NCBI GenBank assembly: GCA_920105625.2
Contig: OV050032.1
Location: forward strand, 129,253,829 to 129,317,828
Length of the DNA: 64,000 bases
Source of the DNA: Clusia tigrina
Lineage: Eukaryota; Arthropoda; Insecta; Diptera; Clusiidae
Direction of reading: 5' to 3'
Part shown: positions 39,597-49,789 of the stretch, piece after piece
Numbering within the stretch: position 1 is the first letter of the stretch
How the letters are laid out: each line of letters opens with the position of its first letter
Notes under the pieces: model-generated
Seen by the model: only the letters and a program-made list of their open reading frames with translations
Told to the model about the DNA's origin: nothing
The model's database searches: none
Translations under genes and position numbers: made by a program

Positions 39597-40912
39597 CGAG
39601 GTTTGTTCAAAATGTATCGCGAATTTTAAATTTTCGCGGGTTACGGATATTCGATTTTCGATCGTTTTGTGGCGTCATGTTGGTACTTATGTCCCTCACT
39701 TATGTTGACAATCTTGGCCATTTTGAATGTTCAGTCAGTTTTTGACAGCTATTGTGCGTGGAAGTGTTTTAGCTTGTCTTCGATTTTTGTCTATCTCCTC
39801 AATCGCGGCGTAGCGTCGTCCTTTCATGGGCCTTTTCAGTTTCGGGAACAAGAAAAAGTTACAGGGGGCCAGGTCTGGGGAATAAGGTTGCTGCGGCATT
39901 ATTACAGTATTGTTTTTGGCCAAAAATTCGCGCACAAGTAATGATGTGTAAACAGGGCACTATCATGATGCAAAAGCCAATTTTTGTTCTTCCACAAATC
40001 CGGGCGTTTCTGGCTGATTGCTTCTCGAAATTTGCGCATTACTTGAAGATAATATTCCTTATTGACCGTTCTACCCTGCGGCAAGAATTCATAATGCACC
40101 ACGCCCCTGCAATCAAAGAAAACTGTCAGCAAAACCTTCACATTCGACCGAACTTGGCGTGGTTTTTCGGTCTTGGCTCATGCGGCAGCTTCCATTGGGA
40201 TGATTGAGCTTTGGTTTCTACGTCATAACCATAGACCCATGATTCGTCACCAGTTATGACTCTCTGCAGCAAATTTGGGTCGTCACGGACAGATGCCAAC
40301 AGCTCCTGAGCAATGTTCATGCGATGCTGTTTTTGGTCGAAATTAAATTATTTTGGTATGAATTTTCCGGCGACCTGCCTCATGCGCAAATTTTGTTGAT
40401 TATCGAATGACACGAGCCAATCGAAATATTTAGGTCCTCAGCAACTTCTCTGACAGTAATTCGACGATTGGCCAATACTAGTTTCTTTACTTCATCAATG
40501 TATTCGTCTGTTATTGACGTGTTCGGGCGTCTGGAATGTTCTTCGTCGCTCACACTTTCTCGACCCTCTGCAAACAATGTGTACCACCGATAAAAGTTGA
40601 TTTTGTCCAAAGTAGCTGCGCCGTATGCAACAGTCAACATTCGGAATACTTCCGCACACTTTATGTTGTTTTTCACACAACATTTGATATAAATTCTCTG
40701 ATCCATATTTCGAGATAGACAAAAATCGAAGACAAGCTTAAACACGTCCTCGCACAATAGCTGTCAAAAACTGACTGAACATTCGAAATGGCCGAGATTG
40801 TCAACAAAAGTGAGGGTCATGAGTACCAACATAACGCCACAAAAAGATCAAAAATCGAACATCCGGTGCCCGCGAAAATTTAGAATTCGCGATACTTTTT
40901 GAACAGACCTCG
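39597..40912 (-). mobile_element. Mariner C, full length, catalytically dead
   Basis: 1316 bp between TA target duplications (39595-39596 and 40913-40914). The ends are inverted repeats of about 45 bp: CGAGGTTTGTTCAAAATG on the left and the complement of CGAGGTCTGTTCAAAAAG on the right, both continuing through TATCGCGAATT to TTTTCGCGGG. It encodes a mariner transposase on the minus strand. It lies in the E integrase between two halves of one frame. Confidence 0.93.
39735..40757 (-). pseudogene. Mariner C transposase (frameshifted; third catalytic Asp is Asn)
   Basis: Four overlapping pieces in different frames. 40380-40757: N-terminal helix-turn-helix region (NNIKCAEVFRMLTVAYG, ITVREVAEDLNISIGS). 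40138-40320: first catalytic Asp in VITGDESWVYGYD. 39902-40141: second Asp in LLHHDSALF. 39735-39935: the C-terminal block SPDLAPCNFFLFPKLK, where mariners of the DD34D type have Asp; here codon AAC (rc of 39858-39860) gives Asn. The frame changes and this substitution make it inactive. Confidence 0.9.
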
Positions 40913-41555
40913 TATGACATAAGTCGCCTAAATTAGAATTTGAAAAACCCGAACTCCTCTCAAACCTTTAGATATCCTCCACATTGATTTATATAGCATT
41001 AACCACGATCAAATGTTGACAGTAGTAGACAAATTTTCAAAATTTTCCGCAGCCTATACTCTTTCTTGTAGGAGCAGTCTTATAGTCCTTAATGCTTTGA
41101 AACAATGTATAATCCTGTTCGGTATACCCAAACAAATGATTTGAGATCAAGATACTGAATTTACCGCCACTATATTTAAAGACTTCTGCAAACAGCACGA
41201 AATTGGCCTTCATATCACATCATACCAAAAAACAAGTAGCAACTCACCTGTAGAACGACTACATTCTATACTGACCGAAATATACACACTCATACTGACA
41301 AAACGCAAATAATTTAAACTAACAACAGCACATGAAGAGCTTCTCTCAGAAACTTTAATCACTTACAACAATGCCATTGACTCAGCAACAAAACACACAC
41401 CATATGAACTATTTTTTGGGAGGCTGTACAAATTTAGTAAAAACATAAATTTTAATAACGAACACGAATACTTAACCAATCTATATGAATTCCTTAATGA
41501 AGTATACCCTAAAATTAAGGAAAATCTTGAAAAGTTTAAAATAAAACCAAACTAG

Positions 41556-42289
41556 ACAACTTAAATGTATCAAGAGATACCCATGAGGATAAGGAAAAAA
41601 ATGAAACATTCTTTAGAAAAGAAGTTAGTAGAAAAAAAATAACACCAAGATTCTCAAAGCATAAAGTTTCAAAGAATAATAGAGTAACTATAACTACTAA
41701 AAAAATAAAAAATCCATAAGAGCAAATGAAGAAAACAACAAAAAAAGAAACAGCCAAAAAAGGAAAGGGAGGAAATAAACATATAAAAATTCACACTGCG
41801 ATCTCACTGAATATGAGCACTCCAGTAAGAAAACGCACTGCGATCTCACTGAATATGAGCACCCCAGTATAAAAAATTTTAACATGAAACCTAGTGCCTT
41901 AAAAAGCCAGATTTCCATGTCACATAAAACAAATTATTTTTTTTCCTTCATCGACAATCTACATTCATATGATGAATATAAATACAGAAGAAAACAAACA
42001 CAACTATCTACATATTTTAAAAATAAGGGGGAGGAAAAAACTAATTTCCTTTTAATTTAATAAAAGTGAGTCGTGTATGAAAAATTGTGAGGGCATATCA
42101 CAATATTTCACGTAAAAAACAGCATATTGTGAGAAAATATCAAAGGTAGTAAATAAACGGAAATTACACGAACTCACCGAATAAAAAATAGTATGTACTC
42201 GTAAATAATAACACAATAAAAGAAACTAAAATAAAAATAAAAAAAAACACAATAAACAATTTTTTTTTTAAACAATTGTAAATTTCCGA
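41556..42289 (+). other. Element E pol-env spacer with a 42-bp tandem duplication
   Basis: AT-rich, full of stops. Two tandem units with the core CACTGCGATCTCACTGAATA start near 41798 and 41839 (about 41-42 bp apart). No ORF. Confidence 0.65.
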
Positions 42290-43735
42290 TTACATGTCGT
42301 GACTACAAAATCCATACACATACAAAAGCTAGAAAATGACAAAAATTTTATCCAAATTAAACTCGGACCATGCAAAATAGTCCACAACTATTTTAACCTA
42401 TTACATCTCATCAACCTAACAGAATATGAAAGTAATCTACAAAAAATTTCAAAAGTTTTTGAAGAATTTGAACCTCATACATCCCTGAAAACTTTATTGA
42501 AAATATCAAACAAAAAATTCAATGACCTCAGCACAACACTATTCTCATTATTACCCACCAAAAGACATAAACGCGGACTAATAAACGGACTAGGTACAGT
42601 ATTTAGATTTATTACAGGGAATATGGACGCAAATGATGCTAAAAACCTTAATGAAGAAATAGCAAAATTATAAAGAGACCAATCAACCACAAAAAACTTT
42701 GCAATCCAACAACACCTATTAAATAACCAAATGTTACAAAGAATGAAAAATATAACAAACCACATTAACCTAGAACAAAACCATATTATTTCCTACTTAG
42801 AAGAACTGTCAAAGAAAATACACAAAGAAGACAATATAATACAAGAAATTCAATATATAAATCAAATTAACTTCAATATAGATACCCTCAATAGCCACCT
42901 TAGAGACCTTTCACAAGCAATTAATTTAACCAAATTAAACATAATTTCAAACTTAATTTTGAACCAAGCAGAAATTAAAGAAATACGGAAGTTTTTAACG
43001 GAAGAAAAAATTAATACAAGACTTACAAGAATATTACAATAATTCCAATATAATTTTTAATGTTAAAATACCCCAAATCGAAAACTATGATTGTAAATTT
43101 TATAATATCATAAATTACGCAAAGCAAATAATAACCAAACCATATGTAACATATAATGATAACAAAATTCAGGTCTTCGACGAAGCATGCAAATCAATAG
43201 AAAACACACATTATTGTAAAAAAACAACGAAATCGCGACAGAAGACTCAACCTGCATTGGCGCAATATTTAACAACAAAACACCTAGCTGTCACTTAGAC
43301 GAAATACAAATGACAACCACAATATATCAACCTAGAGAGAATCTCATATTATTAATTAATATACCTCAAACACTAATTAAGTATAATTGCAGTAGCTCAA
43401 GTAACATACTAGTAGAAGGCACCATAATGGTTACATACAATCATTGCACAGTGGACATAAATGGCATCATCTACACAGACACTCACGAAATATTCTGGGA
43501 TGAAGTCCAACTAATACTTCCACCAAAGTTAGCAGTCCAAACCTTATCATTCTCATCATCAATAAGCCTACCAAAACTACAAGAATTCAACTTTAAACAC
43601 AACACATCCATAGCAATACTATAATAAGAAAGCAACATTTAGATCCACCGTCACAACCACTGCATTAACTGTTTTGGGAATAATATCAGTAATCTCTCTC
43701 ATTCTAGGAATATACAAATAACCCACAATCAAATA
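42290..43735 (+). pseudogene. env: Element E env remnant
   Basis: Decayed envelope-like glycoprotein gene of the insect errantivirus type, located after pol as expected. Visible marks: a furin-type cleavage site KRHKR followed by a hydrophobic glycine-containing fusion-peptide-like start GLINGLGTVF (about 42566-42613), then a helical region, a Cys-containing middle part, and a hydrophobic anchor TVLGIISVISLILGI (about 43660-43720) with a short tail. Breaks: a TAA at 42671-42673, a frame change near 43040, another near 43240, and a further shift before the anchor at about 43620. The gene cannot make a full protein. Confidence 0.85.
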
Positions 43736-44228
43736 TATAACGGAACCATTACCTACAATCGCTCCAACTATCGAGTACTCTCTCTGGCCTTCGCTCTACT
43801 CTAAGGGGGGAGGAATTACGTTCCCACCTATGGTGTCAACGATCACTACACCCTCATCAGCACCACCACCTAAACCACCTAGAACCCAACCACATAACCA
43901 CTAGCAAGTTCAACGATTCCAGAATTGCAACAGCAGCATAAATAACCGAGCAACCCAACCGCATAATATACTAACAGGTTCAACAGTTTCAAAAATGCAA
44001 CGACAGCATAACAGCAATCAGCGACAATTTCAACGACCAGATTAAACACATAGAATATTTAATTAATACATAGTCATAAGGTAAGCAAACTTTGTAAACA
44101 CACACACACAATATAATTAGAGTATATATTTCGTTATTACACAGACGCAAGGTAAACAAACTTTGTGAACACATACACACAATATATTTAGAACATATGC
44201 TTATAGTTAAAAGCTTATAATACACATA

Positions 44229-45151
44229 CGAGGTGTGATCAAAAAATAACCGTTATTGTGTGATCAAAAAATAAAGTATTAATTTATTCATCAACAACTA
44301 TCTCAGATATAATACACTTATGCCAGCATTTTCTTCAATCCTCGAAACACTTCTGAAACGCTTTTTTTGGTATCGTCAACAGCTCCTGTTTCGATTTTTC
44401 TTTTATCTCCTCAATCGTAGCAAAACGCTTTCCGTTCATCGGTGTCTTCAGTTTTGGAAAGAGGAAAAAGTCAGCGGGGGCCAAGTCCGGTGAATACGGT
44501 GGTTGAGGCATGAAAACGGTTTTGTTTTTGGCCAAAAACAGCTCCTGAGCGATGTCCATGCGACGTTGTTTTTGCTCAAAATTTAGCAATTTTAGAACAA
44601 TCTGCGCTGCCGCACGTTTCATGCCTAAAACATCCGTAAAAATTGCTTGGCATGAGCCGAACGATATGCCAACATCATCACCAACCTCTCTGATAGTGAT
44701 TCGACGATTATCCAAAATCATTTTCTTCACTGCGTCAATGTTTTCATCGGTTGTTGACGTGCTCGGGCGACCAGGACGAGCATCGTCATTGACATCTTCT
44801 CGGCCTTCCTTAAACCGGTTATACCCCAATTGAACTTGTGTTCTGCTCAAAGTAGACTCGCCAAAGGCCACAGTCAACATTTCAAATGTCCTTGCGCATT
44901 TAATTTCATTTTTTACACAAAACCGAGTACAGTTTCTTTGATCCACTTTTTCGAATAGTACAAAATCGAAGAGCACACCAAAACACGACTAACCTTTTTA
45001 TCTGTCAAAAACAAACTGACAATCCAAAATGGTTGGTATTGCCAACATATATAACAGACATGTGTACCAACATAACAGAAAAAAATGCGAACATCAAACA
45101 TACGTAACTCACGAAATTTGAAAATAGCGGTTATTTTTTTATCACACCTCG
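44229..45151 (-). mobile_element. Mariner A, internally deleted, with intact 213-codon ORF
   Basis: 923 bp flanked by TA (44227-44228 and 45152-45153). Terminal inverted repeats start CGAGGTGTGATCAAAAAATA. The left terminus repeats GTGTGATCAAAAAATAA twice. The flanking E LTR reads straight through when compared with 26240-26280 of the 5' LTR, so the site is exact. Same family and same internal deletion as mariner B (48804-49752). Confidence 0.94.
44335..44976 (-). CDS. Mariner A truncated transposase-like protein (213 aa)
   Basis: One uninterrupted frame. Residues ~1-115 carry the mariner DNA-binding region: the first helix-turn-helix (NEIKCARTFEMLTVAFG, here with LGYNRF where the relative has LWYNRF), a GRP-type motif (ARPGRPSTS) and the second HTH (ITIREVGDDVGISFGS). 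Residues ~116-145 are the linker. Then the frame jumps from AQEL to FLAKNKT, skipping about 130 residues that hold the first two catalytic Asp positions. The end keeps YSPDLAPADFFLFPKLK with the third Asp. It cannot cut DNA, but should still be able to bind ends. The ORF has stayed open. Confidence 0.88.
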   Translation of the reverse strand: MLFDFVLFEKVDQRNCTRFCVKNEIKCARTFEMLTVAFGESTLSRTQVQLGYNRFKEGREDVNDDARPGRPSTSTTDENIDAVKKMILDNRRITIREVGDDVGISFGSCQAIFTDVLGMKRAAAQIVLKLLNFEQKQRRMDIAQELFLAKNKTVFMPQPPYSPDLAPADFFLFPKLKTPMNGKRFATIEEIKEKSKQELLTIPKKAFQKCFED

Positions 45152-45558
45152 TATGTAAAGTATAGATATAAATTTATAGTATGCGTAGATATAAGCTTAC
45201 ATAGCACATTTAGAGTATATAAAGAATCGATATTCAGAATAAAATACACTTGGTACACTACACTGAAATTAAACGGTGTTTCTCTTATCAAGGAATAAAC
45301 CGGCATTCTTTGGGCGCCCTATCCTGACATTAGATAGACCTTAATTCAGCTTGAACAAGTCAACAACCTACTTGAAAGTAATAATTCGACATCCTTTGGA
45401 CGCCTGTATCCTTATAAAGTGTGGAAATTGATTGATTCAGCTTGAATAGTTGGTAACCTTCTTAATTGGAATAATTCGGCATCCTTTGGACGTCTCTATC
45501 TTTTCGAGTTGAGAAACTAATATTATTTTTGTGTGTAGTACCAGGCTAAGAACGTAAC

Positions 45559-45810
45559 ACAAATATAAAATCTGAAAATTAAATTAAATAATAAAAAAGT
45601 TCATAATTTCATATATTAATGATTATTTTATTATATTATAATATTGAAACTAATTTTATCAAATACTTTATACTATAATAGCGTTGTTGCTGCTGCAGGT
45701 GATGCCCTAGTCGAACATTCAGGCCGTGGTGGTCGGTGCGCTGGTCAGATCACGAAGGACCCTACTGCCCGGGCCACTCTGCTTATATAACGAAAGGTGT
45801 CAGTGCATCG
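45559..45810. other. No recognised feature
   Basis: About 250 bp, AT-rich on the left and GC-rich on the right (about 45680-45800). I see no gene or known repeat. Confidence 0.5.
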
Positions 45811-46440
45811 TGTTATTGTGGGTGAACCGTTGTGTGGACCTATCTCCGTTGGACCTACCTGCGTGTAGTTGACTCACAGCACCGACTTCTGATAGACACC
45901 ACACCTTTGGGGTAGTTAGCGTTTAAGAAGTAGTATTAAGTAAGCACATATTTTGAGGGTGTAATTATTATAAATAAATAGTGGTGTAAGAATAATCATT
46001 ATGTGAACTATTAGGGTGTTATAGATCCGCAATCGAGTTGACGATGAACATTGGCCTTTAGAATGCACCGGCGACATTTCTATATATTCAGGAGATCAGT
46101 TGATTAAGCAAATGACACCAATCAACAATTGCGTAACTGGAACGCCAGAAAGGTGCTTACCTAGACTATAAGTATTAATTGTAAAATAGTATATAAGGCC
46201 TATGATCTTTCTTGTGTAAATCTTTCTTGTGTTTTGAACATAAATCAAGCGTATGATTTATGTGGCACCTTTGAGCGCCTTCAATAGACATCAGTTTGCT
46301 TGATCACGCCAGGGCCTATTACCCGCAGCAAAAGGCACACTAACACGGACGACGCAAGGACCCCTAAATAAAGGGTCCTCAACAGTAAGTGGAGGTGGCC
46401 TACACCAATGTCTGTAGGGCTTCCTATGGTGAGTATGCGT
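45811..46440 (+). mobile_element. E1-related LTR and leader fragment (E4)
   Basis: A divergent relative of the E1 LTR: CTACCTGCGTGTAGTTGACT, GTGTTATAGATCCGCAATCG, CAATTGCGTAACTGGAAC and AGTATATAAGGCC match the same order of blocks in E1. The LTR probably spans 45811-46384 (TG...CAACA). It is followed by a leader with the ATG...ATG/GTGAGT donor motif (46408-46434), as in E1. No gag follows; repeat D copy 2 begins about 300 bp further. It is therefore a solo LTR plus leader, or a 3'-truncated element. Confidence 0.75.
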
Positions 46441-46744
46441 CTTTGTGTGGTTTTAAGTTAGTTAAGTTGTGTGAGCGGAAAATTCTTGCAATACTTTCCG
46501 TCTTCACAACAATTATTAATTGAAATGTATATTCTTTGATATTTTAAATTAATAGAAGAAATATCCTATTTAAAAAAAAAATATTTATAGAATTTTTTGG
46601 TTTTTACATATTTTTAATATATAAATTATATTTGATATACAATCTGCTTCATAAATTATTGCACAATACCAAATTGTAAGTGCCATTTCATATAATTTTA
46701 AAAAAAATTTAACTTTATTCATTTTGCAAATTAAAATAAATTTA
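46441..46744. other. AT-rich DNA after E4
   Basis: About 300 bp, AT-rich with poly(A) runs; nothing recognised. Confidence 0.5.
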
Positions 46745-47869
46745 AACGAGTACAGAAGTTTGAAGTCGGGTAAGACCGACTTCGAAATACCCCTGACCTT
46801 TTCTTGTGCGTGCGAGTTCAACAATGAGGATGTTTTCCTCATAAATCATCATTAGGAGCATATTCACGGTAATTTTTGGTAGGGTACCTTGAAATGATTA
46901 TATCGACCCCATTTCTTGTATATGGCTTTCTAGTGTCAATATAACCACTAAAATAAAATTTCGTGAAAAAATATTGTGTAGGTCGAAAGTTATAATAATA
47001 TGTCAATAGTGGGCGTGGCTGTAAAAATAACATGCCCATTTTCTGCTTAGTGTTTAATGTTACTACCCGCAACCTTCCTGTGAAATTTCGTTGAAAAATC
47101 TTTAATAGGAACCAAGTAATGCTTTTTGGTTAATTGTGGGCGTGGCAGTTGTATTATGATTTCCATATTCTGCACACACACTATTATGGACCCCATGTAT
47201 GTTTCTGCCAAGTTTTATTCCGCCTGGTATCAATACGAGCATAGGTAGACTAATTTTAATTTTAGACCCGAAAGTTCCCTATATCAAAAGTGGGCGTGTC
47301 TTTTCTCTGATGATTTGTTGCAGATAGCTTTATAGTGTCCACATGTTCCTTCCCGTAAAATTTCGTCCGTAAATCTCTACCAGATCTTAAGTTATTAATA
47401 TTTGTTAATAGTGCGCGTGGCAATTATTATATACCGCCCACTTTTTGCACAGTGCTTAGTAGGACCCACATCTCCATAACTGCTAAATAATGTCACGATT
47501 CCGTCCATTTGACCGAAGTCATAGTAATTTTAAAGAAGGTGAAAAAAGCTCGTTTTATGGGAGGTAGGTGTTGTCTTTGTCCAAATTGGCCCATATGGCT
47601 ATCTGGTTCTGTATATTGGTGCAGGCTACACTTTTGCAAAATTTCATTAAGATAGCTCGGTGTAGAGAAAAGTGGCCACAGACGGACATACGGACAGTCG
47701 GACAGACGGACAGACGGACGGACAAAATAAAAATTGCTTAGAAAGTGATTCTGATCATATCTGTATATATATGTCCATACTTACCACACCACCTTCTCGA
47801 AATTGCAACCCCTCTCAAAAGAACAAAATTAGTATACCCTATTTACCTTCTTTAAAGGTAAAGGGTATA
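46745..47869 (+). repeat. Dispersed repeat D, copy 2
   Basis: About 1.12 kb, begins AACGAGTACAGAAGTTTGAA and ends with the hairpin TATACCC...GGGTATA (about 47832-47869). It includes a GGACAGAC microsatellite near 47682-47725. It is collinear with copy 1 (23520-24580), with some indels. Confidence 0.82.
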
Positions 47870-48571
47870 AAAAAAAGTTTATTCCCCTGAGGATTCGAAC
47901 CCACTTCCAATGGATTCTAACTTTGACAACTTTAGCCATAAACCACAGAAGCACATTACCTCAAAGAACAAACAACAGCCCAAAAATGTAAGTTAAATGC
48001 ATTAAATAAAACCATTCGATTTCAAATTGAAGTTTTTTGAGTATTTCAGACTGCGGATTAGGGACGTATTAGTTCGGTACGGGGATACACATATGTATAT
48101 TTTTTATTCGATTCTGATTTTATATTTTTTAAGCAACAATGAAAAATAATCACATTTCTTGTGGTACGACGAAGCAAAAAGGAGCGCTTTCCAAACTCGA
48201 AACGAAGTGTGAAAATTTACAAATATGTATGCTTGGTTTAAGCGCAGTGCAATATTGTGAGATGGGGACCACTGAGAAATAGCAATTGACACCAATTTGA
48301 AAATAAAGAATAATTTCCACTTTCAAGTCTGATACTGCTTTCGTTTTCTGTTCGCCTGGTATGAGTGGCCAGCATACTCAATAGAAATAAGACTTTATTT
48401 TCTTTATTATTAAAATAATACAACAAAACTTACAAAAGCACAACAATAATGAGTACCAATAATTCTATTTTTATAAAATGAAATCAAACAAATTCATAAT
48501 CACACATATGCAGATGTACGTATAAAATTGAGAATGTATTTGATTTCATAAAATAGAATAAGTTTTTGGTA
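47870..48571. other. AT-rich DNA, no feature recognised
   Basis: About 700 bp. Near 47882-47950 there is a GGATTCGAACCC sequence that resembles a tRNA box B, but no matching box A or cloverleaf. Nothing else recognised. Confidence 0.45.
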
Positions 48572-48801
<230 letters not shown>

Positions 48802-48803
48802 TA

Positions 48804-49752
48804 CGAGGTGTGATCAAAAGATAACCGTTATTTTCATCTTTTCGTGAGTTACGTATGTTCGATGTTCGCATTTTTTTTTTTTTACGTTGGTACACATGTC
48901 TGTTATATATGTTGGCAATACCAACCATTTTGGATTGTCAGTTTGTTTTTGACAGATAAAAAGGTTAGTCTTGTTTTGGTGTGCTCTTCGATTTTGTACT
49001 ATTCGAAAAAATGGATCAAAGAAACTGTATTCAGTTTTGTGTAAAAAATGAAATTAAATGCGCAAGGACATTTGAAATGTTGACTGTGGCCTTTGGCGAG
49101 TCTACTATGAGCAGAACACAAGTTCAATTGTGGTATAACCGGTTTAAGGAAGGCCGAGAAGATGTCAATGACGATGCTCGTCCTGGTCGTCCGAGCACGT
49201 CATCAACCGATGAAAACATTGACGCAGTGAAGAAAATGATTTTGGATAATCGTCGAATCACTATCAGAGAGGTTGCTGATGATGTTGGCATATCGTGCGG
49301 CTCAAGCCAAGCAATTTTTACGGATGTTTTAGGCATGAAACGTGCGGCAGCGAAGATTCTTCCAAAATTGCTAAATTTTGAGCAAAAACAACGTCGCATG
49401 GACATCGCTCAGGAGCTGTTTTTGGCCAAAAACAAAACCGTTATCATGCCTCAACCACCGTATTCACCGGACTTGGCCCCCGCTGACTTTTTCCTCTTTC
49501 CAAAACTGAAGACACCGATGAAAGGAAAGCGTTTTCCTACGATTGAGGAGATAAAAGAAAAATCGAAACAGGAGCTGTTGACGATACCAAAAAAAGCGTT
49601 TCAGAAGTGTTTCGAGGATTGAAAAAAATGCTGGCATAAGTGTATTATATCTGAGGGGAATTACTTTAAAGGGGACAAGATAGTTGTTGATGAATAAATA
49701 AATACTTTATTTTTTGATCACACAATAACGGTTCTTTTTTGATCACACCTCG
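48804..49752 (+). mobile_element. Mariner B, internally deleted, with intact 213-codon ORF
   Basis: 949 bp between TA duplications (48802-48803 and 49753-49754), inserted at the edge of the (AT)n tract. Termini CGAGGTGTGATCAAAAGATA and the complement of CGAGGTGTGATCAAAAAAGA. It shares the family and the internal deletion with mariner A. Compared with A it has an extra block of about 24 bp near 49655-49680. Confidence 0.94.
48981..49622 (+). CDS. Mariner B truncated transposase-like protein (213 aa)
   Basis: Same length and frame as the mariner A protein, with about 15 substitutions. Both helix-turn-helix regions are readable (FEMLTVAFGESTMSRTQVQL; ITIREVADDVGISCGS), as is ARPGRPSTSS. The jump AQEL to FLAKNKT is at the identical place. 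The end is YSPDLAPADFFLFPKLKTP. A full mariner transposase is about 345 aa, so some 130 aa with two of three catalytic Asp residues are missing. The likely in-frame ATG may be the first (48981) or that of MDQRNC (49011). Not catalytically active; a DNA-binding repressor role is possible. Confidence 0.88.
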   Translation: MLFDFVLFEKMDQRNCIQFCVKNEIKCARTFEMLTVAFGESTMSRTQVQLWYNRFKEGREDVNDDARPGRPSTSSTDENIDAVKKMILDNRRITIREVADDVGISCGSSQAIFTDVLGMKRAAAKILPKLLNFEQKQRRMDIAQELFLAKNKTVIMPQPPYSPDLAPADFFLFPKLKTPMKGKRFPTIEEIKEKSKQELLTIPKKAFQKCFED

Positions 49753-49789
49753 TATATAATTTTTATTTTATTTTTTCCATGTTAATTTT

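Larger units (their letters stand above)
39203..41555 (+). pseudogene. pol: Element E pol: integrase, split by mariner C
   Basis: Left piece (39203-39594): remnant of the RNase H-integrase link and the zinc region (YRGIHKILLHLKRKFYFP ... CEKCELMKY). Mariner C is inserted after ATGAAATA. Right piece (40915-41555): degraded core, with readable blocks LFGIPKQMI and DQDTEFTATIFKDFC (second catalytic Asp region) and SSNSPVERLHSILTEI (Glu region), then YNNAIDSATKHTPYELFFG. Stops are scattered throughout. The order and motifs agree with errantivirus integrase. Confidence 0.85.
25843..45558 (+). mobile_element. Errantivirus-like gypsy element E, decayed and five times interrupted
   Basis: The parts in order: 5' LTR (25843-26760), gag (26915-28283), pol beginning with protease (28259-28958), RT (33312-34160), RNase H (34300-34830), integrase (39203-41555), env (42290-43735), polypurine tract AAGGGGGGAGG (43803-43813) and right LTR (43814-45558). 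Into it are inserted a SINE (27271-27483), a non-autonomous LTR element (28959-33311), a copia element (34833-39197), a mariner (39597-40912) and a deleted mariner (44229-45151). Removing those leaves about 8.5 kb, the size of a full errantivirus. Many stops and frame changes show that it is old. Confidence 0.88.
43814..45558 (+). repeat. Element E right LTR with mariner A inside
   Basis: Follows the polypurine tract. It matches the 5' LTR from its first bases up to about 45524 (corresponding to about 26610), with the 923-bp mariner A inserted at a TA. After that the two LTRs differ. The right copy ends near GAACGTAAC (45550-45558), a 9-bp inverted match to GTTACGTTC at the LTR start. I take that as the probable end, with moderate certainty. 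Confidence 0.65.

Noticed and set aside
45540..45560. Start of a separate minus-strand LTR at GTTACGTTCTT
   Set aside because: It is better explained as the right end of the E LTR, being an inverted match to its start; no further LTR-like sequence supports a separate element.
47880..47950. Second tRNA-like gene (GGATTCGAACCC)
   Set aside because: Only a box B-like motif; no box A or cloverleaf found.
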